NCBI GenBank assembly: GCA_001953115.1 | Contig: LSSL01001591.1 | Location: forward strand, 4,988-17,580 | DNA: 12,593 nucleotides | Direction: 5' to 3' | DNA from: Smittium mucronatum | Taxonomy: Eukaryota > Kickxellomycota > Harpellomycetes > Harpellales > Legeriomycetaceae | Shown: piece by piece, positions 1 to 7,269 of the stretch | Layout: the number at the start of each line of letters is the position of its first letter | Numbering within the stretch: position 1 is the stretch's first letter | Translations under genes and position numbers: made by a program | The notes under the pieces: model-generated | Databases searched by the model: none | Told to the model about the DNA's origin: nothing | The model's input: only the letters and a program-made list of their open reading frames with translations

Positions 1-111
1 GAAAATTCATTCAAATGCCATGCGGTCCTGGAACAGTTTGCGTTCGCAATGGGAGAGATTCTATCTATTGTGGATACCCATCCTATTTCAGAAAACATTG
101 ATTCTCTTTAA
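1..111 (+). CDS. C-terminal end of an unidentified protein (partial)
   Basis: Frame 1 is open from the window edge and encodes 36 residues ending ...THPISENIDSL before TAA at 109-111, with a second in-frame TAA at 112-114. The tail contains a mixed hydrophobic and charged stretch (AVLEQFAFAMGEILSIVD) that resembles an amphipathic helix. G+C here is about 39% against about 15% in the desert beyond, and composition falls soon after the stop, which fits a functional gene meeting non-coding DNA. The start lies outside the window, so length, domains and function cannot be judged. I do not recognise the family. An overlapping frame starting at ATG 20 runs through this stop into AT-rich DNA and looks like a shadow. 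No clear terminator hairpin follows. That this is coding is inferred from composition, the open frame and the tandem stops. Confidence 0.55.
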   Translation, partial: ENSFKCHAVLEQFAFAMGEILSIVDTHPISENIDSL

Positions 112-455
112 TAACCCTTTAGCCATGATTATGATGATTTTCTTAATTTTATTTGATAAACTTCCAATTATAATTTGTTTTATAAATAAATACAAAATAG
201 AAAAATATACTAAGTGTGGGGAAAAAAATAGTCTTTTTTATCAATACTCTTTTTTAGAAAATTTTGTAAAAAGTATATTCAGAAACTAAGAATCAAAAAA
301 TAGGTTACATTAAATCATTTCATTTAACTTTTTAATAAGTTTGGCATATAACAATTAATCTGCTTTTTGAATATAATTCACCGATACAATCATGGAGTCT
401 TACCTGGTATAACACTTTATATAAATTATTTAAATGAAAGATGTATATATATTAA
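112..455. other. AT-rich spacer after the left gene
   Basis: The ~340 bases between the left CDS tail and the first G+C island are AT-rich. A modestly richer patch at about 380-412 reads FTDTIMESYLV before a stop on the + strand and may be a decayed coding scrap. No promoter, RNA gene or strong hairpin was identified. The frame opened by ATG 20 extends to 289, but its part beyond 111 is a low-complexity I/L/F/N/K string typical of AT-rich non-coding DNA. Confidence 0.5.
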
Positions 456-471
456 AATTCTACTGAATCTG

Positions 472-489
472 CTCTAACTTACGTTAGAG
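472..489. other. hairpin, 7-bp stem with 4-nt loop
   Basis: CTCTAAC (472-478) and GTTAGAG (483-489) are perfect reverse complements around the loop TTAC. It lies at the entry to the first G+C island. No T-run follows on either strand, so it is not a typical intrinsic terminator. It could be a structural element of an RNA or a chance stem. Confidence 0.5.
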
Positions 490-628
490 GGAATGACAGA
501 ACATCAAAGTTTCTCCGGCAAAGAAATCACATCGGTGCAAATCTCAATCAGCAAGAGTCAAATCGGGATCAGTTCAGCTAGGTTCACTATCTGCATGATA
601 ATTCCACACTCTTTTCTCAAGATATGCT

Positions 629-646
629 CCAGCGTTTTGCAGCTGG
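629..646. other. G+C-rich hairpin in the first island
   Basis: CCAGC (629-633) pairs with GCTGG (642-646) across an 8-nt loop, giving a 5-bp stem with four G-C pairs. It lies inside the candidate remnant at 456-683. A G/C stem can arise by chance in 40% G+C sequence, so the support is the sequence symmetry alone. Confidence 0.4.
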
Positions 647-776
647 TAAGAAAATATTAAGAAGAAATGAAGACGTTATATAACACGAGTCATAATTTTA
701 TTACTCCTGTATAATTGCACTATAACCAATAGCTAAGCAATCTCAATTAATTTTTATCATCTGATTTTGAATTAGT

Positions 777-938
777 TCATGGCTTCATGTCTCCTAGGTT
801 ATCATATCTACTTGAAGAGATCATGATAACATATATCGGATAGTAAACATGATCTCGATTTCCATTAGTTCGCAACCGTAGATCTACAGAGAAATTTGAT
901 AGTGCCGAGGATATCAATCTTTCATATGCCTTAAACAT
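777..938 (-). CDS. short unidentified ORF, possibly a remnant
   Basis: On the - strand, ATG at 936-938 opens a 53-codon frame that stops at TGA 777-779. It begins MFKAYERLISSALSNFSVDL and ends SSRYDNLGDMKP. The composition is balanced, unlike the I/F/N/K strings that AT-rich DNA yields, and local G+C is about 37%. No family is recognised, and 53 residues is short for a stand-alone enzyme. The + strand also has protein-like scraps here (PLVRNRRSTEKFDSAEDINL near 859-918) between several stops, so the coding strand is uncertain. A strong hairpin at 798-830 overlaps the 3' part. It could be a small gene, a decayed gene on either strand, or an RNA locus. It points towards the left-edge gene and overlaps nothing else. 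Confidence 0.25.
   Translation of the reverse strand: MFKAYERLISSALSNFSVDLRLRTNGNRDHVYYPIYVIMISSSRYDNLGDMKP
798..830. other. strong bulged hairpin in the second G+C island
   Basis: GTTATCAT (798-805) pairs with ATGATAAC (823-830), and the stem continues with ATCT (806-809) against AGAT (818-821), leaving only C822 bulged. That makes 12 base pairs around an 8-nt loop (810-817). No T-tract follows on + (the next bases are atatatcgga), so it is not a classic terminator. An operator-like dyad or part of a structured RNA is possible. The pairing is seen directly; the role is unknown. Confidence 0.5.
878..887. repeat. 10-bp perfect palindrome
   Basis: GTAGATCTAC reads the same on both strands and lies in the second G+C island, 48 bases past the hairpin at 798-830. 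A symmetric protein-binding site is conceivable, but one such palindrome in a few hundred bases is not unexpected by chance. Confidence 0.3.
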
Positions 939-1183
939 TTTTTTTACTGGTTTTTTTTCTGATTAGTTTTATCTGATTTTATCTACCAATAAAATACTTG
1001 TTTGAAAAAAAAAAATTAACAGATGAAATTTAAATATATCTATGAATTTCAGCAATTAAATTTTTCCAATGATCCGAAACTAAAAATGGATTTTCTATTT
1101 CAAACATATTGATTAAATTTTCCTTTACTTGCTGTTATTGCTATTCTTTGGTTTTATCGAAAATAAGTTTTATGAGTATATTA

Positions 1184-1216
1184 TTTATTAACATCCAGAT
1201 TTATTATGTTAATAAA
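1184..1216. repeat. perfect 11-bp inverted repeat, 11-nt spacer
   Basis: TTTATTAACAT (1184-1194) and ATGTTAATAAA (1206-1216) are exact reverse complements. As RNA this is an 11-bp stem with an 11-nt loop. The + strand continues aagggc, so no U-tract follows. It has the longest perfect arms noticed in the window, although all but one pair are A-T. Confidence 0.5.
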
Positions 1217-2449
1217 AGGGCATCAAATTATCTAGAAATACATGAAATTTCGATGAAATAATAATTAATAAGTAGTTTCTTTTTTTAATTTGTAAATTAT
1301 TTAAAATTTCAACGTTAAATTTATTATTTCCACGCTCGACATTAAAACCATTTTTTTTTCTCTTGCATTTAAAAATTCAAATTGATATCAAAGACCGTAT
1401 TCTTTAAGTTGAGATTTTTTTTTAAATTTATTAAACGATAATTATTCAAAAAAAATCAAGTAAATGATCTAAAATATTTAATAATTACTGTTTTCATTAT
1501 TACTAGAATTTTCTTTATATAATAACCTTTAGATAAAAACTTTATTTTTATCAGATGATGGAAAATTGCTTATCCACTACTTTCAATTCACTAAATTCAT
1601 TTTAGTCATTAAATGGATGTTAATTAATCTTAAAATCCTTTAATAATTATTTTATGTATATTTTTTAACAATTAATTTTTTTAAAATTTTTTTTATTACA
1701 TTCTCTGTATAAATGAATTTTCTTTGGAATTCTCGTGTTATGTTTATTTAAAATTATTTTTAAGAATTTTTTTTGTTAGCGATAAAATTTAAATATTTAA
1801 TAAAAAAATTATAATCATAAATTTTCTCTGTTTTTTATTTTTATTATATTTTTTTGATTAATTAACTTATTAAAATCTCATTTTATCAGTAATATAATCT
1901 TTTTTATACAAGGTGGGGTATAATTTCTTTAAAACTAAAAATAGAGTAGATTTTAAAAATACAATTAGCAATTTTACTTTTATGTTATAAAATATCAATT
2001 AAGGGTATTTTTTTTAAAAATTTAAAAATATATAATTATTAGAATTATTATTTTGTAAAAAGATAAATCTTAAAAAAGATTCATTTTTTATTTACATAGA
2101 GAATTGAAAAGATTTGTAAAAAACTTAAATAAATGATTTTTTGAGTTAAAGATGGGATATACAAAAAAATTTAAGGATAATTTTTAATTCTTATAGGAAG
2201 GATTCGTTTTTTATAAAAATTATTAATATATTTAACTATCTATATTTTGCATAAATATAGTTTTATTTTATCTTTGGGAGAAAAATCAGTATTAATTATC
2301 GGTTTAAAAGTCTACTTATCAAGGTGTGTTATTGATATTAAAAATTTATTTATTTTTATAAATTTTTTGTTTTTTTAAATCTTATACCATTAAAAATAGA
2401 GAAATAAAAAAATATATATACATTATATAATATTTATATATATAATTTG

Positions 2450-2468
2450 GATATTTTTAAAAAATATC
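2450..2468. repeat. AT-rich near-perfect palindrome
   Basis: GATATTTTT (2450-2458) and AAAAATATC (2460-2468) are reverse complements around a single central A. DNA this AT-rich produces such palindromes readily, so little function is implied. Confidence 0.35.
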
Positions 2469-2898
2469 TAATTATAAAAATTTATCAAAATCGAAATTTA
2501 TTTAAATACAATAACAGTATATATCATTGGATATAAAAACTTTAATTATTTAATTATGAATTGATATTTCAAATAGCTTTTTAAATATAATTTAATGTTT
2601 TTATAAGTAGATTAAAAAACGCTCATACTTTTTAGGAGTTAATTATTGTATCCAAAATTTAATATAGTATCGTAACTAACTAATCAGACCAAAAAATTTA
2701 TATTTTAATGATTATATTCATAAATATTTTTACCAGTATAAATATTAGCAAAATTTATTAAACAATTAAATTTTATATACTACTATTTACATTATATCTA
2801 ATATATTTTACAACTGAACTATTACTTTTCCTCTAATCTGAAATAATTATTTTGAATTTCATTATTGAGGCTCATTTCATATTTTTTATAATATGACA

Positions 2899-2920
2899 AA
2901 AAAACATTAAAATGTTTTTT
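2899..2920. repeat. 10-bp hairpin with A-tract and T-tract arms
   Basis: AAAAAACATT (2899-2908) and AATGTTTTTT (2911-2920) pair perfectly around two bases. The T-rich distal arm resembles a weak bidirectional terminator, but only one G-C pair supports it and no gene ends nearby on either strand. Confidence 0.35.
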
Positions 2921-3945
2921 GACAATTATTCACTAATACACATTAAAAAATTTAAATGGATAATTTTTTTTATTCCTTAATTGACTTTTCTTTCGCTTTT
3001 TGAGTGCGGGTTAAATTGATTATAATAACATTTAAAAACAATGTTAATTTTTTTGAATATTATTTATATAATATTATCTAAAAAAATTTCCTGAAAAAAA
3101 TCTTAATTACATTTCAATTTTCAATTTATCTTTTAACTTGTTTTTTATAAAATTTTAAATTAAATTTTGGGTTGTTATCTTTAAATTTTAATTCTAGTAA
3201 AACAAAAATATGATTTTTTTTTTGGATATTTCTATATCCTTTTAAAATTTTTATCTCCATTTTATTACCGAAATCTAGAAAAATTGATAGCGCACAAATT
3301 TACTTTTTCTAATTTTTTTTTAAAAATCTTATAATTTAAACGGACCATTCACTTTTTATTTGGTTTTTTTGATTAAAACTATACTAATTTATCTAGAAAA
3401 TGCAAATATTAAGTATTAAATAATTTGATAGTTTTTCAATTTTTACCATTAAATAAACCCTTAGTCTTAAAAAAAATAATAAGTAATATTACTAGTTCTT
3501 AATTTTTTGGAATTTTTGCTTTTGAATTAAGAAAATAAATTCATTTTTTGATACTTATTAACAAAAAAACTCATAATATTAAAAATATATACATATACAT
3601 ATCTTAATTTCAATATTAATAATTATTAAAAAAATTTCTTTTGTTTCCAAGATAAGAATTTATTTCTGAGAAAAATTTTTTTTAGTAAAAAGGAGTAAAA
3701 ATTATTCTATAAATAAATAATGAGAAAAATCCCAGTTTTTTACTGAAATTAAACGAATTTTTTTCAAAACAGCGACTTATTTTCCTAAAAATCATAATAT
3801 ATTCTATTTAGTTATAATATATGTATCAAGCAATGAAAATGAATATTCTAAAGACTTGTCCTAAGTTTAGCTTAACACTAGAAAAAATGACGAATTATTG
3901 AATTTTCTCGCTATTAATTTTTTAATTTTCCAATTAAATTAATAA

Positions 3946-3979
3946 GATTATTGATTATTGATTATTGATTATTGATTAT
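3946..3979 (+). repeat. GATTATT tandem repeat, nearly five copies
   Basis: Four full 7-bp units GATTATT follow each other from 3946 to 3973, and a partial fifth (GATTAT) ends at 3979. The unit is exact in every copy. Because 7 is not a multiple of 3, the repeat would shift frame with copy number, which fits non-coding DNA. It is probably a slippage product. Confidence 0.8.
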
Positions 3980-4560
3980 ATCTACATCTATTATATATAA
4001 TTTAGTTTATTATTGCCTATGATTTTTGAATTTATGATTTTTAAATAAAAATTATAAACCAAGGGGATTATATGAATTATCTTTTGTTCCGTTTAATTTT
4101 CTTTGGATTTTTAAATTGTCAATTATGTAAAATGTTAACCAATCTTTTTATTTCTTTGAGAATATTAGTTGTTTTTTAATTTTATTAATGAGTATCTGAT
4201 ATAATACAGTTGATTAAAACTAAACCCAATAAATTTAATTATAAAAACACATAATTTTTTATATTCAGGACAACGGTTAATTTTAATTTAAAATAAATAA
4301 AAAAAATCTTTTTTTATTTATTGGGAAGTATAAAGTCAAAATTGTAACCCCAAGTTATAAAGAAATTTATAGTCTTTTCTAATTATAAAATGAAATTCTT
4401 GGTAAAAAATTTTTTTTAATTTTTTTTTTTTTCAATGTTGATTATGCCTGATTAAATTAAGTAATTGAAAAAAAAAATAATAATAATTTATAAAATTTTC
4501 TTTCATTTTTTAATTTTTCAATTCAAGTCTGTAAAAGTGAAAATTTTAGTTAAAACAAAA

Positions 4561-5340
4561 AAAACTATCCCTTTCTTTCTTTTATTATAGATCTGAAGTA
4601 AATATAATCTCAAAATACATTTTTTTTAACATCAAAAAATTGATAAGATAACAACACCCATATTATAATTATTAAATGTAATAATTTATATTTCTTTGTC
4701 TATATTATCAAGGCATACTATTATAATATTTTCTCATCAAAGTTAACATCTATAAAAACCTTATATCTATAATTGCTTGACATGAGTAACAAATTACCAA
4801 ATAAACCAACTTTTCATATTTATAAAGCAACAATATTTAAAAACCTGAATATGATATTTAACTGAAACAAATAATACCATTCATTTATTTAAATTCATCA
4901 AATATTAGCATAAATATTCACTTATTTTACTAGAATACTATATTATATAATTTTCAGGAGTCAATACTAACCCGCAAACTCTGCCTGAATATTTATATTT
5001 ATAATATAAGTCTTAATCTAACTTTCACAGCTACTAAAAAACTGCTGACATTTATATATTGCTAAAAATAACCCAAAATACTATCAGTAATAATATCTTC
5101 GAAATTTTCACAACCGTAAACCTTCTTTGGTTAAAACAATCCACCTACACTACTTATTTAACTTCAAACTTTTTGAAACCAATACTTCTATGCTTATTAA
5201 TATACTATGCTATAATTCTACCACATCAATAATACAAAGTTCAAAACTCATGACTCTAACACGATTTGCCCCTTACCTCGGATTGATTTCTACAAAAATC
5301 CCACTTAATCAAAAATAATTTATAAAATAATGTCTATACT
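4561..5340. other. block with strong C-over-G strand asymmetry
   Basis: Counting by eye over 4741-5340 gives about 113 C against 38 G on the + strand, and 4561-4740 continues the trend (about 25 C to 8 G). A modestly exceeds T in most lines counted. G+C rises to about 40% at 5221-5280. The only frame over 60 codons is 5127-5318 (+), with a TTG start, no ribosome-binding site and no recognisable motif. The - strand, which would be G/T-rich, is broken by stops. A decayed gene, a transcript under strand-specific mutation, or a replication-linked segment could give this bias. No specific gene is supported. Confidence 0.5.
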
Positions 5341-5363
5341 AATTGATAATTCATCAATAGACA
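5331..5363. repeat. inverted repeat at the end of the C-rich block
   Basis: TGTCTAT (5331-5337) pairs with ATAGACA (5357-5363) across 19 nt. Inside, TGAT (5344-5347) can pair with ATCA (5353-5356) around AATTC, so an extended stem with a 6-nt bulge is possible. It lies just where the C-over-G bias ends and begins 13 bases past the stop of the doubtful frame at 5127-5318. No strong T-run follows. Confidence 0.4.
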
Positions 5364-5675
5364 AAAATCTGGAGCTTATTTTTACCTTTAACCGTCAAAA
5401 TCCAAATTTTTATACTTGATTAATATAAAAAGAATATATATATATATATAATTTATAGTGTATATAAATAACTAACAATTAAATATTTATTCATTTTTCA
5501 TATCACTGCCAGTTTTTTCTATTTAATCATTATTTACAAATAAAAACTTCTATAATAATTTTTTTTTCTTTTTTTTAAAAATAATTGTAAACTATTTATA
5601 AATCATTAAATTTAAAATTTAAAACTTTTAATAAGAGAAACAAATCTTAAGGAATATTTTTTATAATTTTTATTG

Positions 5676-5701
5676 ATCGAAGCTATGGGCGATTTTTTTT
5701 T
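5676..5701 (+). terminator. weak terminator-like dyad with T-run
   Basis: ATCG (5676-5679) pairs with CGAT (5690-5693) across 10 nt, and the distal arm runs straight into about nine T (5693-5701). The stem is very short, and no gene ends upstream within several hundred bases. A chance match to the terminator pattern is quite possible in T-rich DNA. Confidence 0.2.
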
Positions 5702-5912
5702 AACTTAAGCCTTTAAACCTACTTTTTTCTCATTATTAAGAAGATTGTTTTTTATTTTATCCAAAACTATATTATTTTTTAATAAAAATAAACACTATAA
5801 AAAAATTTATTCTTCAAAAATCCTTTACAGGATATAAAACGTCATCATTTTTTGTTAATCTTTTTTTTGGAGAGAATGAATAAATTTTTCTTAAACCCTT
5901 GATTATTTGTTC

Positions 5913-5950
5913 AATATTGTCCAATAATTTTAGAAAAAATTGACAATATT
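5913..5950. repeat. 9-bp inverted repeat, 20-nt spacer
   Basis: AATATTGTC (5913-5921) and GACAATATT (5942-5950) are exact reverse complements separated by 20 nt. The arm resembles that of the repeat at 6662-6701, which has the same spacer length and the same GTC/GAC inner ends. Confidence 0.5.
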
Positions 5951-6402
5951 TCCACAATTTTAATTTGCTGATTTCACAGTTACATTAACAGTACATATCA
6001 TAATCTTTTTTAGACGATATTTATAAAAAATCAAAATGAACTATTCTGGATAATGCAATATTATTATATATTTTTATTCTCAACTCTTACGTATAATAAT
6101 TGTGGTATTCAGATACAATATTTATTGAAATTTTTAATAAATCCAATATATTAATATGTTTCCGATAGTTATATTAATCTTTAGTGACCCTTTTGAACCT
6201 CCAAATATAGATGTTACTTGAGGGGGGAACATTTAATACCACTCACACCAACTATCATTTTCATTCTAATGAATTAATTCTATTTTAAATATTGTACCGA
6301 GGAAGTCTGAAATTTTCTCCCATTTTTCAATAAAAAATATTTTGTAAAGATAATTAAATTTATCTATTTTGAATTATTTTTATTGAAGTTATATCATCGT
6401 AT

Positions 6403-6516
6403 TCCCGATCCGAAATGATCTATGTATCTATTTGTGAATTTTAAAAATAATTTTTGTATTTTGGAGCCAAAAATGGGCTCTCTTAATTTATGCAAAATAC
6501 AGTACAAATATCGGGA
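6403..6516. ncRNA. candidate structured element with nested stems
   Basis: Four stems nest without conflict. P1: TCCCGAT (6403-6409) with ATCGGGA (6510-6516). Inside, hairpin P4: AAATGAT (6413-6419) with ATC (6426-6428) and ATTT (6430-6433), T6429 bulged, 6-nt loop. Then P2: TGTATTTTG (6455-6463) with CAAAATACA (6493-6501). Abutting P2 on its 5' side, P3: GAGCC (6464-6468) with GGCTC (6476-6480), 7-nt loop, 12 nt unpaired 3' of P3. P1 and P3 each carry four G-C pairs although the surroundings have about 15% G+C. This resembles the closing stem plus two arms of a structured RNA such as a cis-regulatory leader, but it matches no family I know, the strand is unknown, and no promoter or downstream gene was found. 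The pairing is seen; the RNA identity is inferred. Confidence 0.35.
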
Positions 6517-6661
6517 TTTAAGCTGCTGAATCCTAAATGATGAAACGGATTTTAAATAAAATTACATTTTAATAACTCACATTTTAATTTTTATAAAACC
6601 CATGAATATGATTCAAAATTATCTCTAGAAACCATTGATATCAATACGGGGGAAAATAAAG

Positions 6662-6701
6662 AATTATCGTCAAATATTCCTTAAATTATTAGACGATAAT
6701 T
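6662..6701. repeat. 10-bp inverted repeat, 20-nt spacer
   Basis: AATTATCGTC (6662-6671) and GACGATAATT (6692-6701) match perfectly across a 20-nt spacer, with three G-C pairs per stem. It lies 16 bases after the palindrome at 6634-6645 and the G5 run. Its arm agrees with that of 5913-5950 at seven of nine positions counted from the inner end. Confidence 0.5.
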
Positions 6702-6729
6702 TCCATCAATTAAGTGAAAGTAAAATTTA

Positions 6730-6764
6730 TATGAAGATTTCTGTATCAGCAAAATTTCTTCATA
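6730..6764. repeat. 8-bp inverted repeat, 19-nt spacer
   Basis: TATGAAGA (6730-6737) pairs with TCTTCATA (6757-6764) around 19 nt. It follows the repeat at 6662-6701 by 28 bases. No T-run immediately follows, though attttt occurs from 6765. Confidence 0.4.
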
Positions 6765-7173
6765 ATTTTTCTGAATATTTTAAGATTATAATTTGGCCTA
6801 TATCATTATTTTAAGAAGTTTCATAAGAAATATGGGAACACTAAATATTTTTTAAATTTTACAATTATTCGATAACTCTTCCATTTTAATATAAACCTTG
6901 GAACCATAATTTTTTCCATATACGGATGTGTAATAAATTTTGAAAATTTATATTCAAATACCACCACTATCTAGACCTTTTTTTATCATACTATATTTTC
7001 GGCTCAATCATTAAGTCCTAAAACTTTTTTTTTACAATATATCTTTTTCAATCTTATTCGATATTTGCGATTTTGAATTTTTTAAAATCTAATATTCTAT
7101 TTTCATCTAATTTCCATATATTCAGGAGACAGTTGTGTTTTGAAATTTTCGATTTCTTTGTTGTGGCAAAAGT

Positions 7174-7204
7174 AAACTGAAGATTTATAATCCATCAGTT
7201 TTTT
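7174..7204 (+). terminator. terminator-like hairpin with T-run
   Basis: AAACTGA (7174-7180) pairs with TCAGTTT (7195-7201), and GATT (7182-7185) with AATC (7189-7192) around a TAT loop, separated by a 1x2 internal loop. This gives 11 base pairs. The distal arm continues into T to 7204, as in an intrinsic terminator. G+C in the stem is low but not unusual for AT-rich genomes. No intact gene ends upstream on +, so if real it would close an unrecognised transcript or be a relic. Also possible is a dyad without transcriptional role. Confidence 0.35.
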
Positions 7205-7217
7205 ATAATAGTTTATT

Positions 7218-7269
7218 TTCCGGAATTAATCACTTAATGAGAATTCTCCAATATATTCTGACATCGATG
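7218..7269. repeat. cluster of three perfect palindromes
   Basis: Within 52 bases lie TTCCGGAA (7218-7225), GAGAATTCTC (7239-7248) and CATCGATG (7262-7269), each perfectly symmetric and each with two to four G-C positions per strand in AT-rich surroundings. A 5-bp hairpin ATTAA/TTAAT (7225-7229 with 7234-7238) fills the gap between the first two. Symmetric protein-binding sites or remnants of such sites are possible. No gene start follows. Confidence 0.4.

Larger units (their letters stand above)
456..683 (+). pseudogene. possible broken coding remnant in a G+C island
   Basis: This island has about 40% G+C at 481-660, far above the surroundings. One + strand frame, open from after TAA 453-455 to TAA 681-683, covers 75 sense codons with a single internal TAG at 579-581. 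The translation looks like a soluble protein, including SALTYVRGNDRTSKFL before the stop and LFSQDMLQRFAAGKKILRRN after it. A second + frame (ATG 493 to TAA 658-660, 55 residues) overlaps it but is serine/isoleucine-rich and looks out of frame. No Shine-Dalgarno is well placed for either. I cannot name the family. A C-terminal fragment of a recently inactivated gene fits best. A structured non-coding RNA is the main alternative, because hairpins occur at 472-489 and 629-646. Moderate to low certainty. Confidence 0.35.
939..4560. other. gene-free AT-rich desert, left part
   Basis: About 3.6 kb with G+C around 12-18% in the lines sampled and dense stops in all frames. No frame here reaches 60 codons. 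No tRNA-like T-arm, rRNA segment or transposase motif was seen. Homopolymer runs are common (for example 11 A at 1005-1015 and 13 T at 4420-4432), and TA-rich stretches occur near 2409-2445 and 3586-3602. The notable items inside are the inverted repeats at 1184-1216, 2450-2468 and 2899-2920 and the 7-bp tandem repeat at 3946-3979. Fully eroded former coding DNA or long-standing intergenic DNA would look the same. Confidence 0.6.
5341..6402. other. gene-free AT-rich stretch
   Basis: No supportable gene. It contains an alternating AT run at 5434-5450, a terminator-like dyad at 5676-5701, the 9-bp inverted repeat at 5913-5950 and a run of six G at 6222-6227, the longest G-run noticed in the window. 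Small G+C clusters around 6185-6260 do not form an open frame. Confidence 0.5.
6517..7173. other. gene-free stretch rich in dyads
   Basis: No open frame is supportable. A hairpin AATCC (6529-6533) with GGATT (6547-6551), followed by TTTA, lies 13 bases beyond the nested element. A 12-bp palindrome ATTGATATCAAT is at 6634-6645, a G5 run at 6648-6652, and inverted repeats at 6662-6701 and 6730-6764. AATAAATTTT-type symmetry at 6933-6951 has 9-bp arms around one G. A 9-base direct repeat ATTTTAAGA occurs at 6777-6785 and 6808-6816. Confidence 0.45.

Noticed and set aside
20..289. 89-residue + strand frame starting at ATG 20
   Set aside because: It overlaps the better left-edge coding frame in another frame, and beyond base 111 it encodes only AT-driven I/L/F/N/K sequence.
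472..683. Known structured RNAs (RNase P, tmRNA, SRP RNA, tRNA)
   Set aside because: The island was checked by eye for their hallmark sequences and none was found, although it does contain hairpins.
1570..1578. DnaA-box-like TTATCCACT, with similar words at 9281-9289 and 11911-11919
   Set aside because: Each has one mismatch, they are kilobases apart and on no common pattern, so they do not form an origin cluster.
5127..5318. 63-residue + strand frame with TTG start
   Set aside because: No ribosome-binding site, no recognised motif, and its openness follows from the T/G-poor, C-rich composition of the block. Kept only as part of the skewed region.
5434..5450. Alternating AT run as a possible functional element
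   Set aside because: Short alternating runs are expected at this base composition.
6198..6227. CCTCC against the G6 run as a hairpin
   Set aside because: It needs a G-T wobble and a 19-nt loop and is supported by only five pairs. The G6 run is mentioned only as a local oddity.
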